A stretch of DNA of 64,000 nt from Ampelocalamus luodianensis. Taxonomy: Eukaryota > Streptophyta > Magnoliopsida > Poales > Poaceae. The position numbers and the translations under genes were made by a program. The stretch covers positions 32,547,609-32,611,608 of the forward strand of contig CM070620.1 of assembly GCA_036346255.1 (NCBI GenBank), written 5' to 3'. The first letter of the stretch is position 1. Every line of letters begins with the position of its first letter. The notes under the pieces are model-generated. The model searched no databases, was not told where the DNA came from, and saw only the letters and a program-made list of their open reading frames with translations. Below are positions 55,793 to 64,000 of this stretch, piece after piece.

Positions 55793-58700
55793 TGTGGGGA
55801 CCCCGGTAATTATCTCCATAAGACCGAGATTAGACAAGGTCTTAGGGACATAATCACGGGTCTCCGGTAAATGAATTCCAATTTAACTCTATCCAAGTGA
55901 GAGGCTTACGAATACTAGAGCCTCAACGATCATGCGCTGCTCCTTTGCGGCGCTACATGATTAATCGATTCTCTTCGATCGAAGCACTACACTTAGTGAG
56001 TTAAATGGGAATTCATCAACAACAGTATGACTTATATTGGCTCCCAAGATCAACGACCAATATACTCATACCCTCATCCAACGTTGATTACATCCATACA
56101 ACACATACAACAAGAGATTAAAGACATCTTGCATAATAGTTAAAGTCTACACTTATTACATACGTAGCCGGCCAAATTCAAATAAAGTACCAAGTAGCGT
56201 GAGTAAATAGATGAAGCAAAAGACCGTAGTGGTATTCCCATCACCCATCGGCAACCGTGGGAGTTAAATGATAGCACACTACTCATTAGTGTCACCCAAG
56301 TCAACACTAGCGAGATCGTCATACTCATAATCTTCCTCACTGAAAGGCCAGACAAACATCCGGTGAGTACAAGTGTACTCATAAGTCTTACACAAAAAAT
56401 AGTTATGCATAAGGGTTATTCAAAGGATGGCTCATATTGGTTTAGTTTTGCGAAAGAGACGCAACAATTAACATCCTACACATACTAGTTTTCATGTGCC
56501 CATTTTAAAATCAGATTTGAAGTAGAAGTAAAGCATGTAGTAAAGCATTTCAGTAATAAACAATGGAATCATACAAAGACCAAAGTGGCAGCCCACCTTG
56601 ATGTACTAAACACATGAACATCCCGTTCATGACGAATACCAAGTTCAACCACAATTTTTAATTAAAAGTCTAACAATAGTAACTCCTCGAACTCAAGCGG
56701 TTGTCCATAACCGTGGACACGACTATTCGAATAGATTTATACCTGCGGGGTGTACTACTTTACCCACACGACTTGATTAGCCCATAAGCCTCAGAGGCCT
56801 CGAAATAGCACACTTCCTATGGTATGCTTGTGGGTAAATCAAGATACAGTCATTTTAACAAGAAAGCCCTATTGGGCTAAGTCCCCCTTGTGAGATGGTT
56901 CCTTGCCTAGTACAAGCGTCGATAGCACTTGCTAGGGGCTCACAAGTTATATTGGAAATACTGATGCAATCAAAACAAAAGAATTGGTGCTCCTTGCACA
57001 CTATAAAGGATTACATCGGCTCCTCAAAGAACATAGGATTTCACGGTCGCTATGCCTTACACCACCAAGGACTTAACACAATAAAACCCTCCCCTACTTA
57101 ACCATACGGCTCCCAACTCGCGTGTGGCGGCACGAGTGTACTTAGATGCACGACGTTACAAAGTTCGGTCCTCAATTGTCGAGACAAGTCCTTCCACTTA
57201 CCCAATGCTCGTGCACAAAGCACCATCACTAACTAACACTTGTCCGGACCAAAACTCATTTAAAAATGACAAAGTTTAACTCATAAAACAGCTACAAAGA
57301 TCTGAAGTAAAAACATAAAGTAAGAGTTGTGTGTATCCCAAAACCGCGGGTTATTCCGACGATCGAACTACCGTATCTAGACTTGCATGGCTAAGCAATT
57401 CTATAACCCATAATTCACACATCCTATCTTAAGCATATAGGGGTTGGCATAATTCAAGATTAACCTCAAGCATAGGACATAACTAAACTACACATCACAA
57501 AAATATTGACATAATCAAAATAGCATGCAAGCAATTATCATTGCACTATCTTAACCAAAGCGGGATCAAATATGATGCAAAGAAAGTTCAAATGATGCTT
57601 GCCTTGCTGATACATGATGCTGCTCGCTCTCGATGGCGTAAGTGTCGATATCAATATGCTCGGGATCTATATAATTATAACATCCAATAAATACAGAAAA
57701 CAACTCAAAAACCAAAATTATCAAAAATGCATGATTTTCTACAGTAGTTAGATCATGATTTTAATTGATTTCTGGTGAAAGAATTATTTCATTTGTTTTA
57801 GTATATGAAAGTTATAATGGTTTGAATTTGATTTCAATAAGCGTCATTATGTAATTTAATTATGAAGTGAAACTTTGTAGAACGATGGCGAGTACATGGA
57901 TTACATAGATAAATAGGCAATATTATTATAAGTTAAAAACAGTCGAGTTTGTCCTTTTGGAGTTTTTATGGTTTAGTTATGTATTTTCAAAGTTATCGAC
58001 CTTTTATAGTACAACAATAATAGAGTTAAAGATTATATCCTTCCAAATATAGTTTCTGTGGGGGTAACATGGAGACCATTTTTAGAATTAAGTTCACTGA
58101 AAATGAAAATTATCGAAGTGGTCTCACTTGTTTTGGAGTTTCAATAATTACTTATGCATTTTTAAAGATTTGATCCATTTTCCTATTGTAAAGATAATGA
58201 TTTTAATGAATAAATTTCCAATTAAAGCCCCTGCTCTGAGAGACAGGTTTGAAACTAATTTTGATACAAAGTTCATTAAATATGAAAAATATCGAAGTGG
58301 TTTCATGTTATTTGGAGTTGTGAGAAATAGTTATGCATTTTTAAGGTTATACCCATTTTGATGTGCAAATAAACCGATTTTGAATTTCATAAAGCATTTA
58401 CTATTTTCCTTACGAGGCATCGCGACCACGGTCAATGACATGCGGGCCCGATGAAGCGTCGTTTCGGATTTTCTAAAAGAACTCAATACTTCTCTCACTC
58501 TTCTGGCTAAGCCACGGGGATGACGAGTGGGGCGGGATCAAGAGTTTTGACCCGATCAGCGTGGGCTGGTCTCGTAGAAAAAGGACGAAGCGTATCCACA
58601 TGATTACGTCTTCTAAATAAGAACATGCAAACCCGTCTAAGTTTTCAAGGAAAGCGTTTTGCCAAAAGCGTATTTCAATATCTTACACCATCACTAAGCC

Positions 58701-60426
58701 GGTAGTGTGGCCCACAAGTCGAGACTCATTAGCCTTCTAAAACCACCATTACGCAACTAAGCGAGGCTTTGTCGGATGTTCCGACAACACGCGCGCCTTT
58801 GGCGTTGCGGAGCCCAGCCGGCGTTCGGACGCGGTGGCGGGATCTAATGACATGAATGGATTCCACCAAGCTTGCATCTACGGTGGCGGCGGCGGCGGGC
58901 GAGATGGTCTGGGTCGCCGGCTAGCGGAGTTGGCGGCGAGGCTAACACGACAAACTTGCATGTCGCGACTCAACGCCTAATTGTGTAAAACAACGCATGC
59001 TTGAGCTACTCGGAAGTAAGTGGAAGTTTACGAGAGAGAGAAAGGTCGGAAAAACTCGGTGAGGGCTCGGCGGCGATAATGGCAGCGGCCTGCGACTTCA
59101 CGCGGAGGAAAACTGCGCAACCAAACCGAAAAATGGTGGTAGGGAACACTTGATGGGTGGTTTAGATGGTGTGAAAGAAGGTAATCGAAAACTAACTCAC
59201 GGATCGGCAAAAGTGGTGAAGGGGGTGTTCAGGCGAAAAGGAAAAACTTCAAAAATGCCACGATCTGTGAATAATCCGACAAAATTGGTGAGGGTTTTAC
59301 TCCTTAAAGCCTAGAACAAGAAATGACATAAAGAAAGGTAGGGGCTCACCGGGAACAATAATCGCACGGAGGAGGCCTCGGTGTGCGCTCTGGGTGGCGA
59401 GAGCGGCGAGGGTGGCAGCAACTACAAGCAAAGCAAGAGCCGGATGAGTAAAAATGGAGAAGGTATGCAAGGAGAAGGCTAGGGGACTTCACGGCCGAGC
59501 TTACTCAAGAGGAGGTGAAGAGCTCGCCTCCTTTCCCTCGGCCACCGAGAGGAAAGTGAGGAACCGAGAGAGGAGAGGGTGAGTTAAAGGCGGCAGCGGT
59601 CGGACCCGAACGGCGTGAGAAGGAGGCGCTCGAGGATAGGTTGGGAGGTGCGGTGGCTCACGGCGTGGCTGGAGCGGGGCGACATCACGACGGCGCGTGG
59701 CGCTCAACGCTGCGCGAGTCGTGGAGGAAGAAGATGGCCATGGCGTGCGGGCCCGGTCGTCGTGGCAAGAGAGAGATAGGAGATGCGGTGTGGCTCGGCC
59801 GTTTGATTAAAGCGGACGGCTAAGATCAAAGGGGGTTGGACGGTCGGCCGGTGATGAGATCTGGGCGTGATCTCGATCAAGGGTTGCATGACTCGGTGCA
59901 TTTAGGGGTTGGGTTGAGTCCAGTCGTAGAGTCGAACTCGAGTCCAATGAGCAGTGTCTAGGTTTGGGCTAGGGTTTGATAATTTAATTTATTTCTCTCT
60001 ACTTTGACCGAGGCTTAGAAATGAAATAAATTTCCAAAAATTATGAAATAATTTGTGGGGTTCTGGGATGATATAGTTCCCATAAAATTATAAAACCCTA
60101 CTGTTCATAATATAGTTTGTGATATTTAATTTCAAATATGTTGTATGTCTATGAATGTTGCTTGAATTTTAACGAGTTCAAACTAGTCTCAAAAATTTTG
60201 GAAAAATTATTTTAATTCATGATAATTAATTTAATATTTGAATAAATTGTTTCCAGACGATGATCAAAACTTTTTATTACTGATTTGAATTGAAATTCAA
60301 ACTTTGAAGGGTATGTTCATGTTTTTACAGATTTTCCAAGTGCAATATATTATGAAAAGGTTTGAATTCAATAATGCATGCTAATGAAATACATATTAAT
60401 CCATTTTAATTGTTGGGGCTGTGACA
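55793..60426 (-). mobile_element. Solo LTR L (4.6 kb), related to G
   Basis: The plus strand begins TGTGGGGACCCC and ends GGGGCTGTGACA, flanked by TCGGT (55,788-55,792 and 60,427-60,431). On the minus strand it starts TGTCACAGCCCC, a start common among plant Tekay/Del-type LTRs. Positions 55,795-57,600 match 3,019-4,850 of G. A GC-rich zone lies at about 58.7-59.9 kb with chance frames. No internal sequence is present, so it is a solo LTR. It split TatB's pol near its end. Confidence 0.93.
56702..56775 (-). promoter_or_regulatory. Conserved palindromic LTR core, copy in L
   Basis: On the minus strand: GTGTGGGTAAAGTAGTACACC, CTATTCGAATAG (56,723-56,734), then GTCGTGTCCACGGTTATGG. It is very close to the copy in G. 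Confidence 0.75.
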
Positions 60427-60431
60427 TCGGT

Positions 60432-61650
60432 CATAGCTAATCGTACCGATCCTGGCCGGGTAACTTCGACCACAGTGTATGGACCTTCCCTTAGGTGAAA
60501 GTTTGTTGCGACACGCTTGGTTACGAATTTTCTAAGAACCAAATCACCTCTGATTAGGATGCGAGGTTGCACCTTACGATTTGTAATACCGAGCGCATGG
60601 CTTCTTGGTAGATCGCGATCGTAGCAAAGCTTGGTTTCATCGTTCTTCAAGGAAATTGATGTCGTCAAGTCGTCGTTCACACTGATCACTTTCGGAAAAG
60701 GAATCAGTTCGAGTAGAACCAATTTTTAAGCTCTGGAGGAAGCATGGCTTTGGCTCCGTAAACCATAAAGAATGGTGTTTCACGGTCATACGACTAGTCG
60801 TGAATACGAGCGACCCATAATCTGAAGAAGTTCTTGAACCCAAGCTCCGGACCGCTAAATTAACTGATCGAATACTTATCGTTTGATCCCTTGTATTATG
60901 ATACCATTGGCTCGCTCAACTGCTCCATTGCTCTGTGGATGAGCAACAGAAGCGAAATGTATCTTGATATCTAGTTCTTCACGAATTCACGAAATTACGC
61001 TGGCGGATGCAGTTATCGGTGATTATCGATTGGGTACACCAAACGTGTAATCACGCTTTTTGTTAGGAACCTCTTGGCGGCTTGATTGTAGTTTTACAAC
61101 GGCTCGGCCGATCCATTTAGTGAGCGTGTCAATCATAACGAACAAGAACTCAAAGCCCCGGTGCTCTTGGAAAGGTCCCGAATGTCCAGTCACGAGTTGC
61201 AAAGGCCTAGAAAGAGGAATTGTTTGCAAAGCTTGAGGCGGTTGTTGTACTTATCGACTATGAAAGCGACATTATGCGCGCCGTCACGAGCTCTTTTGCA
61301 TCATGAAGGCGGTTGGCGATAGTATCCTTGCTAAAGGCTTTACCAACCAAAGTTTTGTAGGAATGATGTGCTCCACAGACTCCTCCATGAATTTATTAGC
61401 AATTTAATGCCATCAAGTGAGATATGCATCTCATCAACACTCAGTGAGATCCTCGCTTATACAAGTACGTTCAATGAGAGTGTATGATTTGGCTTTTAGT
61501 GCAATCGATCAGCCTCTACATCATCTTCGGAATTAGGTCATCTTTGAAGATAATTGTAGATCGATGTCATCCAATCTCTCAGTGATCGTGATGGCGCCAA
61601 CCATCATCGACACATGGAGCATCCATGTTCGCGAGAATCGAGGTGTGCAA
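60432..61650 (-). pseudogene. Integrase region of TatB pol, broken by frameshifts
   Basis: Minus-strand pieces in shifting frames include GFEFLFVMIDTLTKWIGRAV (about 61,165), the start of the catalytic core with its first conserved Asp. Next come FGVPNR (about 61,025), a SLWFTEPKPCFLQSLKIGST segment (60,640-60,800), and the C-terminal GDLVLRKF and GPYTVVEVTRPGSVRLAM. The order is that of a Ty3/gypsy integrase. Several frameshifts and stops make it non-functional as read here. The segment between 61,230 and 61,650, where the zinc-binding part should be, is poorly preserved. Confidence 0.8.
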
Positions 61651-61751
61651 CCTCCTTGCTAACATCTATGTCCTCGGAAGGCTCAACTACAGAGGTGAAT
61701 CGAGTTTCTCGAGAAAAACTCGGGGCGGGACGGATGTCCATGTGGAAACCA

Positions 61752-62111
61752 TCAGGGCCAGCCAGTCTGCGAGAAGTTTTCCTTTCTAGGAATGTGTTGG
61801 ATCTGGAAACCGAAGAAATGCTTTTCGAGTTTCCGTACTTCCGCCAGATATGATGACATCTTGGTACTAGAGCATTGATACTCTTTCCCTACTTGATTCG
61901 CTACTAGTTGAGAATCGCCTTTCACTAGCAATCTGCGAATCCCGAGCGAACGAGCTGCCCGAAGTCCGGCCAGTAAACCTTCATATTCTGCCACATTGTT
62001 AGTAGCAGGAAAGTTAAACTGAATGGCGTACTTTATTTGTTCGCCAGTAGGGGAAATCAAGACGACCCCAGCCCCCGAGCCATGCAACATCAAGGAACCA
62101 TCGAAGTACAT
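61752..62111 (-). pseudogene. RNase H domain of TatB pol
   Basis: This 119-residue frame is open and well preserved. It shows MYFDGSLMLHGSGAGVVLIS, NNVAEYEGLLAGLRAA and LLVKGDSQLVANQV, giving the catalytic Asp, Glu and Asp of RNase H. It ends HIPRKEN followed by a shift. In the element this domain degrades the RNA strand during reverse transcription. It lies between reverse transcriptase and integrase, as expected for Ty3/gypsy. Confidence 0.9.
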
Positions 62112-62399
62112 TGTCCACTCGTCGTGGTGCTCGTACTCGGGCCCTTGGGTGGGTTCAGGGTTTGTCCATTCGGCAATGAATTACGCTGTGCACGGACTTG
62201 ATTCTTTGTTAGTGGGACAAAATGGAGATCGAGCGCCCCAAGCTCAACCGCCCATTTTGATATTAGTCACGATGACTCCTGTTTCGAGGACTTGACCAAG
62301 GGATATCCGATGAGATACGACCACTTTGTGGGCACGAAAATAATGCCTTAGTTTCCTTGAAGCCATAAGGAGACCATAGAGCAATTTTTGTACTGCGGA

Positions 62400-64000
62400 T
62401 ACCTTTCTTTGGTCCATGTAAGACTTCACTTACGTAATATATTGGTTGTTGAACATTGTCGTTCTCTACGACGGTACACCACTAACCGTTTGTGGCGTTG
62501 CGGCCACGTAAATTAGTAATGTTTCTCCCAATCTTGGAGAAACTAAGATTGAGGACTCGTAAGGTACCGTTTAATTCTTCAAAGCGTGCTTGCTTCTTTA
62601 GTCCATTGAAACTCCCATGTTTCGGAGAAGCTTAAAGAAAGGTAGTCCTTTTAAGCCTAGCAGTGCTATGAAACGACTTAACGCTGCCATACAACGGTTA
62701 ACCGGACTTCCTTCTTTGTGGTTGGATCGCGATCGATCGATGGCGGCGATTTTCGTTGGATTTACTTCAATGCCTCTAGTGAAACTAGGAACCCAGAAGC
62801 TTTCAAATGAAACTCAGAACACACATTTCTCGAATTTAACTTAAGGTTATGGCGTCTTAAGTTATTGAAAGTCTCTTGCGTCTAGAATATGATCCCAGCG
62901 TTGGCGCTTTTAACGACGGATCATCAACGTGGGCTTCAAGATTCCGACCCACGAGGGCTAAGGTCTTTTGCATCAACCTTTGGAATGTTGCACCGACATT
63001 CTTGAGACCAAATGGCATTTTACATAACGATAAGTACCATATGGGGTGATAAAGAAGTTTTCTCTTCATCTTGTTTACTCATATTGATCTGGTGGTACCA
63101 CGAATAAGCATCCAAAAACTTAACAACTCACACCCGAGTAGAGTCTACAAATTGATCAATGCGAGGAAGGAAAGTCATCCTTGGACAAGCTTTATTAAGA
63201 TCTGTAAAGTCAATACACATTCGTCATTTCCGTTGGCTTTTCTAACCATTACGAGATTGGCGAGCCACTCTGGGTGGTCGACCTCACGAATGAACCCGAC
63301 TTTGAGAAGCTTGTTGATCTCATTGGATTGCTTCTTTTCGATCGGTCGAAGCGCAGTAGCCACGCTTGGCCGGTTTTGTTAGGGTGTGGCGCTAGCCTAT
63401 GCTCGATCACCTCCACAGGGACTCGGGCATGTCGGACGCTGCCATGCGAATACGTCTGATTAGCTCGGAGGAAGGAGGCAGCGACTCTTCCTATTTAGGT
63501 CGAGTCTGTCGACCGGTATCTTGGCACCCTACGGAGAAGCACTTCCATCGAGTTGTACCTCTTTCAAGCTGGTCGAAGGTTTTGGTGTCATCTTGACCTT
63601 GAACTTTTGACACGCATGTTAGCGGTGTTAGTTCCCTTGGTGGAAGTTCATCGACCAGCTCTAAACACTTCCGATCGCATGCGTAGGCTATCTTACGATC
63701 ACCTCGGACCGTGATTACACCTTTTGGTCGGCATTTTCAAACTCGATAACCGTGTCGTGGCTATCGGGAACTTTGCTAAAGCCGGACGGCCGAGAATTGC
63801 ATTGTATCGATCTCGAAGTTCACCACATCGAATGAAACTTTTACGTTCGGAAGTTGTCGGGTTTCGAGCGTAACTAGTAGGGACAAGTGCCTATTGGTTT
63901 AGCAGATGAACCGGGCACTATGCGTGAAAGGCATATTTCACGGTTTTACTTTGGATTTGGGAATCTGCATATCTTCTAAAGCACTTGCAAATAGAATATT
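62400..64000 (-). pseudogene. Protease end and reverse transcriptase of TatB pol, broken
   Basis: From the right edge, minus-strand fragments near 63,650-63,850 (including RGDRKIAYACDR) resemble the end of the Tat protease region. A reverse transcriptase follows. RPIEKKQSNEINKLLKVGFI and EWLANLVMVRKANG are at 63,175-63,363. MPFGLKNVGATFQRLMQKTL and EAHVDD are at 62,857-63,069; the last is the catalytic box with His in place of the usual Tyr. A one- or two-base loss directly after it shifts the frame. Further shifts occur downstream. Gag and the 5' LTR lie beyond the window. Confidence 0.85.

Larger units (their letters stand above)
50977..64000 (-). mobile_element. TatB: second Tat-like Ty3/gypsy element (5' part outside window)
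   Basis: In minus-strand order it has protease and reverse transcriptase remnants, RNase H, integrase, a 3' region with an antisense gene, a polypurine tract and a 3' LTR ending at 50,977. It belongs to the same family as TatA by pol tail, LTR ends, ~60-bp repeat and antisense gene. It is inserted in copia D; the left flank CTAAC (50,972-50,976) should be the target duplication, with its partner beyond 64,000. It is split by solo LTR L. Confidence 0.85.

Noticed and set aside
1..64000. tRNA, rRNA or microRNA genes
   Set aside because: No segment with the conserved tRNA boxes or rRNA sequence was noticed; the inverted repeats found are short and within transposons. A covariance-model scan would be needed to exclude small RNAs fully.

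Overview
The window is nuclear DNA from a plant, most likely a grass. It carries Tat-type and Tekay/Del-type Ty3/gypsy retrotransposons, long solo LTRs with GC-rich promoter zones, a SIRE/Maximus-like copia element and a CACTA transposon. I see no ordinary intact host gene, rRNA, tRNA or CRISPR array. Almost all 64 kb is a stack of nested transposable elements. Long open frames in the GC-rich LTR zones (about 6.5-7.5, 16.1-17.1, 33.6-34.8, 42.6-43.6 and 48.1-48.7 kb) are best read as chance frames. No database search was possible, so family names rest on recognised protein motifs and termini.

Left stack, 1-38,552. Element C (LTR ends at 12,441 and 38,552; initiator-Met primer site; gag-like gene from 13,706) is the outer layer. 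Its 5' LTR was entered by a Tat-like element (TatA, + strand, 1-12,089, 5' part outside the window). TatA in turn holds a 6-kb LTR-type insertion (G, 3,017-9,047, - strand). C's gag was split by solo LTR F (13,816-19,684, duplication ACGTC), which was split by solo LTR H (15,711-19,150, duplication GCAAT). Near C's 3' LTR lies a 16.8-kb CACTA transposon (21,326-38,098, duplication CGT). The CACTA contains a complete chromovirus E (22,939-32,026, duplication GATAC), a spliced host-gene-like fragment with two membrane segments (about 32.03-32.65 kb) and another long LTR, I (about 33.1-37.25 kb).

Middle, 38,553-39,579. About 1 kb that I cannot assign to a transposon; it may be original host DNA with a broken GC-rich gene fragment on the - strand.

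Right stack, 39,580-64,000. A copia element D (+ strand; LTR sections, primer site at 50,218, gag from 50,273) is interrupted by long LTRs J (about 40,468-45,172, - strand) and K (46,201-49,377, - strand, duplication CATTG). Its gag is cut at 50,976 by a second Tat-like element, TatB (- strand, 3' LTR 50,977-51,626, running off the right edge). TatB's pol, with protease, reverse transcriptase, RNase H and integrase remnants, is split six codons short of its conserved C-terminal motif by solo LTR L (55,793-60,426, duplication TCGGT).

The most unusual signals are three arrays of short inverted repeats in TatA whose two arms change together (2,060-2,160; 9,607-9,790; 11,387-11,586), a conserved palindromic core shared by six long LTRs, the non-autonomous architecture of C and E, the captured gene in the CACTA, and a duplicated polypurine-tract motif flanking the antisense gene of both Tat elements.
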